A stretch of 64,000 bases of DNA from Pteria penguin (GCA_035048485.1 CM068585.1:57948637-58012636); one strand, 5' to 3'. Counted from the first letter of the stretch, positions 38,101 through 51,155 are shown. Translations and numbers: made by a program. Notes: a model not told the origin generated them from the sequence alone.

Positions 38101-38874
38101 CTCGAATACGCAGATATTATATGGGATAGTTGTCACCAATACTTAAAAGATAAACTCGAACAGATAAACGTAGAAGCCGCTAGAATTGTAACTGGTTCAA
38201 CCAAATTAGTAAGTTTAAGTTTACTGTATAAAGAATGCGGCTGGGAAAAATTATCAACAAGAAGAGAAAAACATAAACTTACCCAATTCTATAAAATCAA
38301 ATCTGGCTTAACACCCCCCCCCCCTTACCTACAAGACCCACTTCCTCAACATCACCATCAACATCACAAATACAACACACGATATAGACAAAATTTACAA
38401 ACTTTACATTGCCATAGTACTCACCATTATAACAGTTTCTATCCTAGTTGCACACGTTTGTGGAATAACCTGTCGCCCGTAATTCGACAATCTCCCAGTT
38501 TAAGTATATTTAAAAGTAAACTTTCCGAAAGTTATCAAACATACACCGTTCCTAAATATTATTACAGTGGAACTCGTATTGGTCAGATTCTTCATTCACG
38601 GTTACGAACAAACTGTAGCTCCTTAAAACAACATTTACACATGAAAAATATTGAGCCCGACCCTTACTGCGAATGCGGAGGAATAGAAACTAAAGCCCAT
38701 TACTTACTTCATTGTAACCGTTTTGACCAGCAAAGAACACATCTACATGCTTTAAATATTCCCCTTAATTACCAGATTTTAGTATTTGGAGGTGATCAGA
38801 AATCGTACGAATACCATGAACGCATTTTCATTGCAGTTCAAAACTATATCTTGCATACCAAACGGTTTACTTAA
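35151..38874 (+). pseudogene. CR1-like ORF2: 2A motif, APE endonuclease, reverse transcriptase
   Basis: N-terminal part 35151-35580 (IGLHYPRSRKLKGKFEVSIS and hydrophobic stretches), then after a frameshift LILTLSGDIETNPGP at 35584-35625, a 2A-type peptide. The endonuclease follows: FSFIHLNIQSIKPKLDII, LCFTETWLDGNSDD, ADGHGGGVIVYCKDH, FGTYYRPPNSN and IITGDFNENQ (to 36190). RT: FPSQWKLANVIPVFKKKD, YRPISLLCIMSK, VFLDISKAFDKVWHRGLL, INAGVPQGSILGPLLFLIF, KLFADDTTIY, HKHLGLILNSSCQWDDHI (37140-38010). C-terminal part with PYCECGGIETKAHYLLHC (38660-38720) and stop at 38874. Breaks include stops at 37435 and 37553 and frame changes near 36190 and 38085. FADD is intact; inactive because of the interruptions. 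Confidence 0.85.
35584..35625 (+). promoter_or_regulatory. 2A-type translational recoding peptide motif
   Basis: The codons for LSGDIETNPGP match the D-[VI]-E-x-N-P-G-P signature at which ribosomes skip a peptide bond between G and P. It sits at the N-terminal side of the endonuclease domain in ORF2, the place where 2A motifs are known in CR1/L2-type elements of oysters and sea urchins. Expected effect, by analogy: release of the short hydrophobic leader from the enzyme. Confidence 0.8.
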
Positions 38875-39669
38875 ACTTGTTCGCTAATCCACCCCTCCTC
38901 CCTCCCCTTTTCCGCCTTATTCTTATCATATAACATAATATTATGTTCACATCACTATTTGAACCCATGAATTTGATTTCATGTGACGCTGATTATATAT
39001 TGTATATTTATGTATTTATCATTCATGGTGCATGTGCACTCCTTAGGGAAATGAATTAATATAAGCGGAGTGTCGCTTTTTTTTTCAAATCCCTGCACAA
39101 AACTATGTCTCAGAATATACATGTATGTACTGACGTACTGTAATGAATTTACTGCAATAAATATGTTTAAACTATGAGCAAAAGTTCTCAAATTGTTTAG
39201 ATTTGCTTTTAACTAAATGTTTATTAAACTTTTCGCCCATGTAGTGTGGAGTGGGGGGGTTTGACTTAATTGTTATTATACCCTTTTCCTAATGTTATGT
39301 AGCTGTGACACTTCCTATATAGTGTTTGTTTAAATTTTTTGTCTGTGTATAAGGGCATTCACGTATGGTTTGGCTACCGAAAGTATGGTACATTGTTGTT
39401 AGTTCCATAGTTGCATTGCATCAACTACTTTTGTACTCTGCATATTCATAAAAAATCAATAGATGCACACAAAATTGCTAACTGTGACCATTCTTCGGAT
39501 GTAAGTACTAGAAGATAAAAGACGTAAGTACTAGAAGATAATACGCTACGGGGTATAATATGCACCTAAAATGTCATTGCAAAAAATGTCTATAATACGC
39601 AGAGGGAAAATGTTATTTGGAAGAATTAACTTTAAGTTTCACATAAAATGATGCCTGCATAATAACTGT

Positions 39670-39808
39670 CCTAGTGAATATGATAGCTGAACTTGCAGCA
39701 AATTCAGAAATATCACTGGAAGACGTAGCAAGAAAATTATACCACCTTTTCTCCCTCATACAGTCGCCTACTTTAACTTATTTTTCATCAATATGTGTAT
39801 GGTAATGT
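39670..39808 (+). other. Coding-like fragment, unassigned
   Basis: One frame reads MIAELAANSEISLEDVARKL then YHLFSLIQSPTLTYF before a stop at 39808. Composition looks protein-like and an AG precedes it at 39671-39672, but there is no family match and no second exon. Could be an orphan exon or chance. Confidence 0.2.
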
Positions 39809-39947
39809 ATTAATTTTTCCTATATCTTTCTATCATTCTCCTCTTACTTTCAAAATTAATGACATCCCTGACAATGAGGAAGTTAATTGACTGTGAAATG
39901 CTCTTTTCAATATTTGAAACTTGTTATAAAATTCTTAGATACTGATA

Positions 39948-40135
39948 AGATACAACTTTCGGGAGAGCAGACGGCGATCATATAAAACATTGATAATCAT
40001 GACAATATTGTTGAATTAAAGTACTGTGACCATTTGACCTTCTTTGAAAATGATGATAGATACAACATTCGGGAGAGCGAGCGGCGATAGTATGAAAATA
40101 CATGTACATGTACGGCAATATTGTTGAATTCATAT
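39948..40135. repeat. Tandem duplication of about 100 bp
   Basis: 'gatacaactttcgggaga', 'gcggcgatcata' type and 'caatattgttgaatt' at 39949-40020 recur as 'gatacaacattcgggaga', 'gcggcgatagtat' and 'caatattgttgaatt' at 40058-40132. Confidence 0.75.
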
Positions 40136-40394
40136 GCTCATTTTAAGGTATTTATCATTGAAATGTGTAGTTGAAGGTGATGAATAGCACGCCGATATAG
40201 TATCGGGTTAACACGACAGCCGGTAATCATATGGAAGATCAACTATTTAAAGTAAATTAACGCCTAAATAACTCTTAGGTACATTTGTAGATCTGTGGCT
40301 TTTTATATATACTTTTTTCGACTTGTATGTGCGTCAATCATTAGAAAAATAATTCTTATGAAAAAATGGATAAAAATTATTTGAGTCGGGCCGA

Positions 40395-40455
40395 ATTTCG
40401 TGGGTCGGTCAGGTTTGGGGAAACAAACTTAATTTTAACTTTGGCCTGAACATGA
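40395..40455. repeat. Inverted copy of the repeat at 32797-32835
   Basis: 'gtttggggaaacaaac' followed by 'ttttaactttggcc'. From 40455 to 41050 nothing else is recognised apart from a poly(C) run at 40926-40949. Confidence 0.6.
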
Positions 40456-41051
40456 TTTTATCTATATACACCATCTTCCTGAAATTGTAATAAATTCTTA
40501 TAATTTCTTGAAATAACTGCAAACAAAATGTCATCATTTTTACTGAATTAAAATCAAAATTAATTTTTCAGGAGATTATTTCAAAACAATACCTAGAAAC
40601 TTACATTTTGAACCTTTATTGGTTGTTTGCATATTTGAATATAAAATCCCCAGAGCAGTTAGTAATATAAATGGCCCTCAGCACCGGTTGCTAATACTAA
40701 TAATAAACAAATTTAAAATTTTAACGCAGAATGTGTTCAACGTCAGCCATTATGAATTTAAATACTAGCATAGAAAATTACGGCTTTGTTTTGCTACATA
40801 GCTTTATCTAGCAGCTATGTTAATAAACAAAAATTATTTCACACGGAATACACATGCAAAATATAAAATATTATATAAAAATGATTAAATTCAAAAAGTA
40901 AGGACGACTGTTGTTTAATTATTCTTTTAACCTCCCCCCCCCCCCCCCTTTCCATATGATTTCTTGCAAATGTGAGAGGTCTAAAAACTAGCAAAAACCT
41001 AGCTTTCCAGAGGGGAAAGCTACGGAAGCTACTGATCATTTTTAAGGTATT

Positions 41052-41468
41052 TTTTGGTACAGCTATTTAAACGCTGGTCCACATAAAAAACCTATTCCAA
41101 CATATACTAATGCCATACATAAGCGCCTTGCCGGTTCAATTTAATCCAATTATCTTACCGTTAAATTTAGTACATGTTTTAAATCCAATTTCTCTCTCCC
41201 TGCTTCATTTACCATTACATCACACTTGTATATGGAACTTAATGAAAAGCATGCCGTCACCTGAGGTCAAGATTACCAGTTTGAGATCTCACGAGGTCAC
41301 GTGACAATGTGTTCAGTGATTTGTAATGGCAGCTGATTCAAAACGGTGAAAAAAATAGGATTTAAAACCCATACTGGAGTTAATGGCAAGGAAAAATCGA
41401 TTAACTAATACCGGCATCTTAAAATAGGTTTTTGATGCGGACCAGCGTTTAAAAAGCTGTGCTAAAAC
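41052..41468. mobile_element. MITE of 417 bp with ~45 bp TIRs
   Basis: Left end 41052-41096 and right end 41421-41468 are inverted repeats: 'aaacgctggtccacat' then 'aaaaacctatt' on the left versus 'aataggtttttgatg' then 'cggaccagcgttt' on the right. The interior has no coding frame. Outer bases TTTTGGTACAGC and TTTTAGCACAGC differ slightly. No duplication of the target is obvious. Superfamily unknown. Confidence 0.85.
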
Positions 41469-41692
41469 AATGACATAAAATTGATCAGCAGCTAGTAAAA
41501 ACCATGTTTCAAAATATTGGTTTTGCAAAATCACTTGGTAAACTTAAATCATCTAATTCATGCATGGGTCTTAAATTAAAGCTTTTAATATGATCAACTT
41601 TTTATGTAGACTGATTGATTGGCTTTAGTTTAAAGTCACACCAAAATTATTGTATACTTTGAAGTGCTACCTTTAAACATCTCATCTCGTTT

Positions 41693-41782
41693 CCAGTTGG
41701 TAGCACAAACATGCCTGTAATGGGACACAAAATGAGGTCTGTTTGTCCTTCCTGTAACAATAAAAGAAAATCCGAATTCTAA
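41693..41782 (+). other. Coding-like fragment (CPSC motif), unassigned
   Basis: After TTTCCAG at 41691-41697 one frame reads GSTNMPVMGHKMRSVCPSCN then NKRKSEF and a stop. It may be a small terminal exon or a chance frame; no neighbour supports it. Confidence 0.2.
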
Positions 41783-41865
41783 AAGTCATTTGATTGAACA
41801 ATGAAAATTTAATTAAACTTGAAGAGGAAATAGACAGATTGCAAGGTTGCTCAACAGAGATTATG

Positions 41866-42470
41866 AACAAGATGTGTTTGTGAAACATGAATGCCCCCTG
41901 CAGGAAAATTTTGAAATCTAGGTCAAGGTCACAAGGTCATTGACCTTGGTGTTCTTTGATCAGTATGCATGCTAATCATAAAGACTATATGTCAAATGGT
42001 ACAAAATTTATTGTATTTTCAGTATAAAGGTCAGGGTCACAAAGTCATTCACTTTGGTGACATTTGAAAGAGTTTCATCAGTTCAGTATGCATGCTAAAG
42101 ATGAAGTCTCTATGTCAAACGGTGCGAAATTTATTGTGTTTTTAGTATAAAGGTCATGGTCAAGGTCAAAAGGTCATTGACCTTGGTCTTATTCGAAACA
42201 GTTTCGTTAGTTGAGTATGCATGCCAATTATAAAGTCTCTATGTCAAAAGGTGCAAAATTTATTGTATTTTTAGTATAAAAATCATGGGCAAGGTCATAA
42301 GGTCATTGACCTTGGTGTCATTTGAAAGGGTTGAGTATACATATTGAATATGAAGTCTTTAAGTCAAAAGGTGTTAAATTTATTGTATTTTGTGAAAAGC
42401 GAGACGGTATTACGGACGGACGGACGATCCAAACACTATATGCCCCCGGACCTTTCAGGCCAGGGTCATA
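41866..42470. repeat. Tandem repeat with nuclear receptor half-sites (4 units)
   Basis: After the family opening 'acaagatgtgtttgtgaa' come four units of about 108-130 bp starting near 41920, 42027, 42150 and 42280. Each contains 'gcatgc' or a variant, 'aagtctctatgtcaaa' and 'aaatttattgt'. Units 1, 3 and 4 contain AGGTCATTGACCT (41934-41946, 42171-42183, 42300-42312), an inverted repeat of AGGTCA with one spacer base, preceded by TCAAGGTCA. The end 'acggacggacggacgatcc' and 'tatgcccccgga' is typical of the family. Confidence 0.85.
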
Positions 42471-42484
42471 AAAATAATATTAGT

Positions 42485-43500
<1,016 letters not shown>

Positions 43501-43971
43501 GCTAGATGCTAAATTCAATGGGGATGTTACAAGAATTTTCTTTTCTTGAATCCAGAGGGTGCACAACACGATCAAGTTCAACAAGTTGTGGTGTGCATTG
43601 TATTTAAATATAGGAAGATGATTTATTTGGCACATTATCACTCGGCGATATCGTCGGTGGAACTTCCACGTCTTCGACTATGGATATTGATTTCTGAGAA
43701 TCGATTATCGCTCGATATAAACGTGTATACGAAACGGCTTTTCAAAACGTAAAACTTAGAAAATGACATTTCTTTGTAACAGTGGTGGAATCAAAACCAG
43801 TATAAATATCCATGTTTGTCTATTCTTGCTCAAAAATATTTAGCAATACCAGCTGCGATCCTCGGTTTCCATTGAAATAGTTTTCAGTCTTGCTGGGAAT
43901 TTGGTAGATAAAAAAGATCAAGAATGAAACCAAGTCTTGTCAACTCAATGATTTGTTTAAAATCTAACACA

Positions 43972-45064
43972 GGGCTTGTCTTTCGAAAAACCCAGGAGAG
44001 TGAAAAATAATGCACTTTAATATGCTTAGGCGAGTGATTTTCGGGGATGAAAGTGTTCAGATATTCTCTTAATGTTAATAATAAATCAACTGAAATAAGT
44101 ATTTAATCGATGAAAAAATGTTTTTCAAAACTATATTCTGGTGTCATTTGACCAACAGTTTTATTAAATTTGTAGTTTGCTATAACGTTGGCAAGAGTCG
44201 TTGTAGTAACAGCATTAATTGATGGTTAAAATAATTTGGTTTCACAAGTTTTATTTTCTTTGAGAATTCTAACTAATTAAAACTCCAAATTGGGAAAACT
44301 ACAAAGTGACTTTTTAGTGTGCGTCCCATTTGAGATAGGCCTACAACCCGTCAGAATTTCAAATTGTCGGACGTCTGCGATATCAATATATTCTAAAACA
44401 CATTTTAGTGAAAGAAATTATGACTCCGTAGTAACTTAATGCTATGTTTTAAAAGGATAAATGCTATTTTTTAAACGGATAAATGATACAGGAAATATGA
44501 TTAGGAAAATGATCAGGACGTTTTATATTAGACGTGTGTAAATGCACATTCAAGATGAACCCGATCACAGTAGAGTAGAGGGAGTAACGTAGACAAGGAC
44601 AACATACCTCGACAACCATCTCCACTCCATTGCATATTTTCGTTCTGGGAATTATGCCCTTTTCCCTTACATTCCATTTAAGGAATGTTGAAACCCGCAG
44701 TCGATTTCCTCCAGTGCCCGTGCTTTCGTCAGAATCTGACTCCGCCATGATGATTATAGTTTACAGTGTTTACAGTATCCCTTAACAACATGATAGACGC
44801 CTTTTCATTGGTTAGCATAATGATAATATGGAATGTCCAATGAAAACACGCTCGCTAGCAATCACACAAAACAATGTGCAATTTCATCACATTATCAGGG
44901 CCTAAAAATAAACATCGGAAATTTCAGAGGCATGGTTTGAAAATTACAGACCGAGGCGAGCAACATAATAGACATATGGTGAGCGGTTTATAGCGCACGT
45001 ATTCCAGATTTTAGGCGCGCTATGGTGCGCGAGAGCGATCGCTCGCCCTAAAAGACAAACCCTG
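43972..45064. repeat. Possible TIR pair 'cagggcttgtcttt' / 'aaagacaaaccctg'
   Basis: Left 'acagggcttgtctttcg' (43972) and right 'cctaaaagacaaaccctg' (45047-45064) are near inverted copies, each followed inward by 'ggcgag'-type sequence (44028; 45037). They could be ends of one 1.1 kb hAT-like element or two separate fragments. The candidate exon at 44608-44748 lies between them, which weakens the single-element reading. Confidence 0.35.
44608..44748 (-). CDS. Candidate first coding exon, acidic N-terminus
   Basis: ATG at 44748 in good context (ATCATGG) opens 47 codons: MAESDSDESTGTGGNRLRVS, TFLKWNVREKGIIPRTKI, CNGVEMVVE, ending exactly at GAG/GTATGT (44608/44607), a consensus donor in phase 0. 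Upstream on the minus strand are CCAAT boxes at 44806-44812 and, in reverse sense, at 44836. No family recognised. It is the right strand to be the start of the SANT-domain gene 13 kb further on, with the CR1 element in an intron, but at least one linking exon would be needed because phases differ (0 versus 1). Confidence 0.4.
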
Positions 45065-45329
45065 CTAACATGGCACATTATTGGTAGATTTATAGTTGTA
45101 TTGAACCTACTATTAGTAGTTTATTTCAGACTCGGTTATTTTTCTTGTTTTATCTTAAGTTTACATTGTTAACAAGGAATGTTAAATTTTTTAATGTTTA
45201 ATGTTATCTATTTTGTTAATTTTGTTTAAAAATTGTTGCAATAAACATTTTGATTTAATTATCTGTTATCATTTTTATGATAAGTTCATATAAAGTGGAC
45301 AGTAACCTGAAATGAAGGCAAAAAATGCA

Positions 45330-45745
45330 AAAACAAGAAACCGTCAAGGACGGTATGACTGGATTGCAAATGCTAAACGCAAAATGTTGACGACAGACGG
45401 ACGGACAGACAGACGGATGGATTTTGCCAATTTATAGACCAGAATTGCTTTGTATTAAAATTAAAAATACATGTATGCAAGTGGTCACCCTAAAGGCAAA
45501 AAACAGTGTGTGTTCACTGAAGCGTAAAGCCAAGGTCAAGGTCACTAAATTTTTGTATTGGTTGGATAGAACATTCAAGTATCTACAAACCTACCAACTT
45601 TGACACAAGTACCCTTTAGGGTATGAAAGAAACCAAGCTAAACGCAAATGCTAAACGCAAAATGTTGACGCCGTACGGACAGACTGACGGACGGACAGAT
45701 GGTTTTCGCCAATTCATAGACCGGAATTGCTTTGCAATCCGGTCA
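45330..45745. repeat. Repeat with 'ggattgcaa..aattgc..ttgcaatcc' ends and 'acggacggac' runs
   Basis: 'ggacggtatgactggattgc' near 45349, direct copies of 'gcaaatgctaaacgcaaaat' at 45364 and 45644, and 'agacggacggacagac' occur twice, closing with 'gaccggaattgctttgcaa' then 'tccggtc' at 45718-45743. The family is common in molluscs as I recall; class undetermined. Confidence 0.55.
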
Positions 45746-45942
45746 AAAAAGCATTGAAATTAAGAAAAAATAAAAATCTCCTATTATTGCGATTATTAAT
45801 CGATATCACTGGTCCGATTATTTTCGATAATCGATATTAGATTTTCTCCGATTTTACTAACACTAATAGTCACCATTCACGACACATACTGTTAAAAACG
45901 GGGTGGGAGAAGAAGAAAGAGATCGGCCCATGGACAAGATAA

Positions 45943-48900
45943 TTTTTTTTTATTGAAATACACATATCACACATTACAAAAGACATAACACAAGCACATT
46001 TACAATTATGAAATAAGTCGAAAAACTGTTTGGTATCTCAGTAGGATACTTACAATTCAAACACATGAAGCATCCATAAACACAAACCCACACAAACACA
46101 CAATCACACTCATACAAGACCCTTATAAATTATAATATATACCAATATATTTCTTTATATCATTTCAGTAAAAGAGGTTATGAAAACATGTTCAAAAATA
46201 AATGCACATAATGGTTATTTCAAATGTATATACATGTAGTACACCCATCCATGTAAATATGCATTAGGTATTACTTAACATACATAAATATACAACAATT
46301 CAAACACCAATTTTTTCCAATTTAAAGTAATCTGAAGACAAATTCTATCAAAAGCATTATTGTTTTTGTGATTAGACTTATCTACTAACGGCATCAAATA
46401 CACTATCAAAATCATTCCATATTTCAATAAATGTTTTCAGTTTTTTATTTTTTAAAAATATGTATTTTTCACACTTGATCATTGAGTTTATGAGACTGAT
46501 CAAACCTTGAAAATTTGGGATTTTTTCAAGTTTTAAATTTTTAAATATATATTGTTTTGTAAATAGTATTATTTTATTTAACGCCTTCATGTTTAAGTCA
46601 ATACCAAAAATAGTATTATACACATTAAAAGTAAACACAAAATTCGCTTTTTCTGACAAAAGTAAGCTCAAATTATTTCATATATCTAACACAACTGGAC
46701 ATCTATAAAAACATGATGTGTAATTGTTTCTAAATCATTATCACAAAACGAACACATATCATTATTTTTTATTTTGATTTTTTAAGGTAATTTCCAACAG
46801 GGATAATTCTGTGTAATATACGGAATTGTAATCATTGTAAAGATGTATCATCTGTTGTTTTAAAACAAATATTAAAAACCTTTTTAACATCAATATTGAT
46901 GTTTGGAATTTCAAAATTCCATTTTATAATTGCAGTCGGAGTCTTTTCAATTGCATTAAGAAAATTATATATGTAATTACAAAGTTTTTCTTCCAATAGG
47001 AAACACTTGAAATGATAAGGCATGTAGGGAAATTGGTTTCTTATAAACAAAGTCTTTTCAAATTTTATATCTCTTAAAAATCTGATATGGCTGTAATGAT
47101 ACCATTATGTCTATATCAGCAATTTCAAATTTTCTTTCAAAGGCTGTCTTATTCAAAAGGTTGCCATCATCATCCAATAAATCTCCAATGAAACAAATAT
47201 CCTTTTCATGCCATTTCTTTATGAAAATGGTTTTATTATCAATTTTTAGTTTTGAATTAAACCACAAAGGTACAATACTGATATTTGACAAAATATTTTC
47301 ACATGTCATTTGTTTTCTCATTACAATCTGTAATGCTTTAAATGTGTCTATCCAAAATTAGAAATACTTATTAACTTATCTACATAGCAGTCCCCAAATT
47401 CCAGAATATTGCTTATACACTTATCGCCATAGGTTGCTTCAAACATATGCATCCAGGATTGTCCCCCTTTTAACAGTCTTGTTATCCATGAACATTTCAG
47501 AGATGTAATAAATAGATCTAAATTAGTTAAATTCAATCCACCTCTTTCTTTGTTTTGCCTTAAAGTTTCCCTCTTGATTTTATCACATTTTGAACCCCAT
47601 ACAAAATGAAATAAATCTTTTGTTATATCATTTATTATGTTGTTTTTAGGATTTGGCAATGCAATGAATAAATGGTTAAGTTTTGGAATGACTATTGTTT
47701 TTGCTACAGTTACTCTTCCTATTGGGTTTATAATTCTTCGTTTCCATTGTTTAATACATGCTTTAACTTTAGCTATTTGACTTTGATAATTCAAATCTAC
47801 CATTAGATCTAGCTGGACTGAAAAAGTTATCCCCAATAAATGAAAAACAGTAGACCCCCATCTAGCATGATGGTAAACATCTTTACTAAATTTTTTTTAA
47901 CCTATCCAAATAACCTTTGTTTTTGAACTATAAATGTTTAAACCTGAAATTCTTGCAAAATATTCTAAGGTATTTAAGGCAACAAATAATGAATTTTCTG
48001 TTCTGTTTTCCATCCAATGTGAGAGAAGTGTCATCAGCATATTGTGAAATTTTATGTTCTTGTCCATTTATAATAATACCTTTTGTATCTGAATTTTGTT
48101 TTATCAATAGAGCTAAGATTTCAGCGCATAACAAAAATATATACGGAGCAGCTGGATCCCCTTGACGGCAGCCGCGACTAACTTCAAAAGACTCAGATAG
48201 AATTCCAGCTTGAAAAATAGATGCTTTGAAATTTGTATTTAAAATTTTTATCCATTCAATTAAGTTTTTACCAAACCCAAAGAAGGCAAGCACTTTATAT
48301 ATAAAAGACCATGCTATGGAATCAAATGCTTTCTCAGAATCAATTAATACAAGCAATCCAGCCATATTATTTTCTTCAGTGAAAGACATTAAATCATAAA
48401 TAAATCGTGTATTTTCACCTTTGTATCGTCCACTCATAAAGCCTGTCTGCGTTTCTGAGATTAAAAATTTAAGTTTAGACTTAATTCTATTACTTATACA
48501 TCCTGAGATAATCTTATAAAAAACATTTAATAGAGTTATGGGTCTCCAGTTCTTTAGTAAGTGTCGTGGTTTATCACCTTTTGGGAGACAAGTGATAATT
48601 CCTAAACGCTGCGATATAGGAAGTTGTTTCTGATGGAATACATCATTTATTGCTCGTTTTATATAGTATTTCAAATCAGTCGAAAAGAATTTAAAAAAAA
48701 CTCGGCAGTGAACCCATCACTTCCCGGAGATTTATTATTTTTCATGCATTTTATTACTTGTAATATTTCATTTTCTTCAATTTCGATTTCTAGTGTGTTT
48801 GCAACATCGCTTCCTAATTTTGGTATTTCTATTGCCGAAAATTCTTCTTCTAAATTAACTTCAAAAATATCTTCTTCATGTGAAGAATAAAGGTTTTTAT

Positions 48901-50205
48901 AAAATTTTCTTGTTTCCTTTAATATTTCTTTCGGTTCATATATCATACCTTTGCCATGTATTTCAACCCTTTTTATTGTTTTATTTAAATAGTTCCTTGA
49001 TTCCAGATTACAAAAATACTTTGTTGGTTTTTCCGACTCCTCTACCCATTTGGCTTTTGATCTTATCATATGTCCCTTCATTTTTTGTTTTCTAATTGAT
49101 TCCAAGTTTTCTTTTTTATCCTCAAGAGTTGCAGATATAATATTATCATAAGAAGTATCATTAATATGTGGAGACATTTTCTCTAACTGTTCTATTTCTT
49201 TTATGAGATTCTGTTCAGTTTTGTTCTTTTCCTTTTTCTTGTAAGTTGAGTGTGAGATAGAAGTCCCCCCCTAATTTCCATTAGTAGCATTTCAAGAAAA
49301 CTACTATCAGAGATACAGAATTGAAATTGTTCTTCTGCTATTGCATCAAGTCTGTCTTGGTTGTAAAGAATATTTGCATATTGATTCCTTACATTATGTA
49401 TAGTTGTTTTTATTTTATCTATATATTCTTTGTCATGTAACAACTGGTTATTGAACTTCCATGTACCTTTACCCCTGATGAAACTGCTAAATTTAAGTTC
49501 TAAAACTACAATGGCATGATCTGATCTATAGCCAGAATGAATATGAATACTTTCAGTAAGATTTGTTAAATTTTCTGAGAGGAGAAATATATCTAGCCTA
49601 CTATGTTTTTTTGGAGTTTTTTTTATGCCAAGTAAAAGTCTTTTTATCAGGATTTAAAGTTCTAAAATAGTCTTTGAGCTCACAATCCTCCATAATTTCT
49701 AATAGTTTCTGACGTGCATTAGGATTATTTAAATTTACATAGTTCAAAGTATCTAATACTGGATTAATAACTAAATTGAAGTCTCCACATATTAGATTAT
49801 AGGGGTTATCAAATTCAAGTATAATTTCTCTAATTTTCTCAAAAAATTCTGGACTATCTTTGTTCGGTCCATATATATTGATTAAAGTAATTTTATGGTC
49901 ATCAATATTTAAATCTAAAGCTATTAAATTACCTTCAGTGTCCTTTTTCTCTTTATGCAATTTATATTCAAAGTTGTTATTGAAAAATACAGCTACTCCT
50001 CTTGAAATTGAGTTAAATGAGTTAAATACACATTTATATCCCCATTGACTTTCAATGTAAGGCTCAAGTTCTATCGTAAAATGTGTATCTTGTAAACATA
50101 CAATGGAATAATTTTTTTTCTATAGTAATTAAGAACATCTCTTCTTTTAGATGGTGTACCGAGACCTTGGCAATTTATGGTTGCAATTTTTATAATATCA
50201 CTCAT
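45943..50205 (-). mobile_element. L1/Tx1-like LINE, ORF2 plus 3' end, 5' truncated
   Basis: ORF2 runs from ATG at 50205 to the stop at 46378. The 3' region ends with AATAAA and an A run (T run at 45944-45952 on the plus strand). No ORF1 is found above 50205, so the copy is 5' truncated just at ORF2 or ORF1 is lost. The domain order is APE endonuclease then RT, typical of L1/Tx1. Confidence 0.8.
46378..50205 (-). pseudogene. L1/Tx1-like ORF2 (endonuclease-reverse transcriptase), frameshifted
   Basis: Begins MSDIIKIATINCQGLGTPSK, has endonuclease motifs ITLINIYGPNKDS and NLICGDFNLVINP, and TFTWHKK (49960-49601). A linker at 49177-48671 contains KAKWVEESEKPTKYFCNLE and MKNNKSPGSDGFTAEFF. RT at 48674-47928: GIITCLPKGDKPRHLLKNWR, PITLLNVFYKIISG, LVLIDSEKAFDSIAWSFI, SRGCRQGDPAAPYIFLLCAE and ISQYADDTSLTLDG. 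The thumb and C-terminal part (RIINPIGRVTVAKTIVIPKL, HFVWGSK, ERGGLNL) reach 46378. About 1,276 codons, the normal length for this class. Frame breaks at roughly 49600, 49200, 48670, 47920, 47345 and 47055; otherwise well preserved, so fairly recent. Confidence 0.85.
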
Positions 50206-51155
50206 ATCTTTGTTAATAACTACAGTACACTTTAAGTTTTAAGGTGAACTTTTTGATTGCACATTGAGTGAAATATTGAACATGTATATATGTTACTAAG
50301 TACCGGTTTGTCAAAATTTATATGCTGCGAACAGAAGAAGTCAGCACTTAGTCTTATAAACACTCTTGGAAATACATATATAGTAGCAACCCCAGGTGAT
50401 TTTTCAAAAGTCATTAAATGATTTCAAATGGTAAATAATATGAAAGAGCTCAATGAAAGCTTTTCAAAACAGTTTGCCTTTTTCAGATATCTTTTCTAAA
50501 TCAAAAGTTACAGTATTTTAAATGTGATAATTTTTGACAATTTTTCTGAATTTTTCCTACTATTAACCTTATAATTGAATATTCGCGGCGCGGAACCGAC
50601 AAAAATTGAAATTTCACTTATTTTGGTGTCATTTTTTTTTTTTTTTTTTTTTTTTTTTTGTTTCTTATCCAATTTTGATGAAACTTGGTACTTTTAAAGA
50701 AAAACATGTGCTCCTTCTATTTCTGAAGTTAAAATATGTCTATCTCTACTGCAAACAGAGTAATAAGAACATTATAGTGTATAAATTGGTTTATTAAACT
50801 ATCAGTGAAATAGTGCATATCAACAATATTGAATATGAACAATATTCAAAACCTTCCATTAGTGTATGACATCACCTTTTATAAATTGTAAAAAACATGT
50901 GAATATCAACAATAATAAGACCATCTCTTATCCATAGTGAATAAAATTGTTACTTTCTCAGTATTCAAATATAGAATGTTATGATTAATATGTAAGGTAT
51001 GTTTCAAAGTGCTTATTGTTATGGTCAAACACATATCTATCTACAATAAAGATTAAATGAACATTATATATGAATGATAAGTAATTTAAATCCAAATGCA
51101 ATCTTACATATGATACAAGAGTTTATCACATCATCAAATAATCAACATGAACATT
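50206..51155. other. No gene recognised; poly(T) at 50631-50659
   Basis: AT-rich with a run of about 29 T. On the minus strand this is poly(A), which could be the tail of an older minus-strand retroposed piece, but no body was identified upstream of it. Confidence 0.5.

Larger units (their letters stand above)
33200..39180 (+). mobile_element. CR1-like non-LTR retrotransposon, nearly full length, inactive
   Basis: Contains ORF1 (33252-34077), a low-complexity spacer with a TATG microsatellite, ORF2 with 2A motif, APE endonuclease and RT (35151-38874), and a 3' region with AATAAA at 39158. Order and domains fit the CR1/L2 group of the Jockey superfamily. Multiple frameshifts and stops and two expanded poly(C) runs (37319-37337, 38315-38324) show inactivity. 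Exact 5' and 3' borders are not resolved. Confidence 0.8.

Noticed and set aside
47107..49095. Plus-strand hydrophobic frames
   Set aside because: Antisense to the L1/Tx1-like RT.
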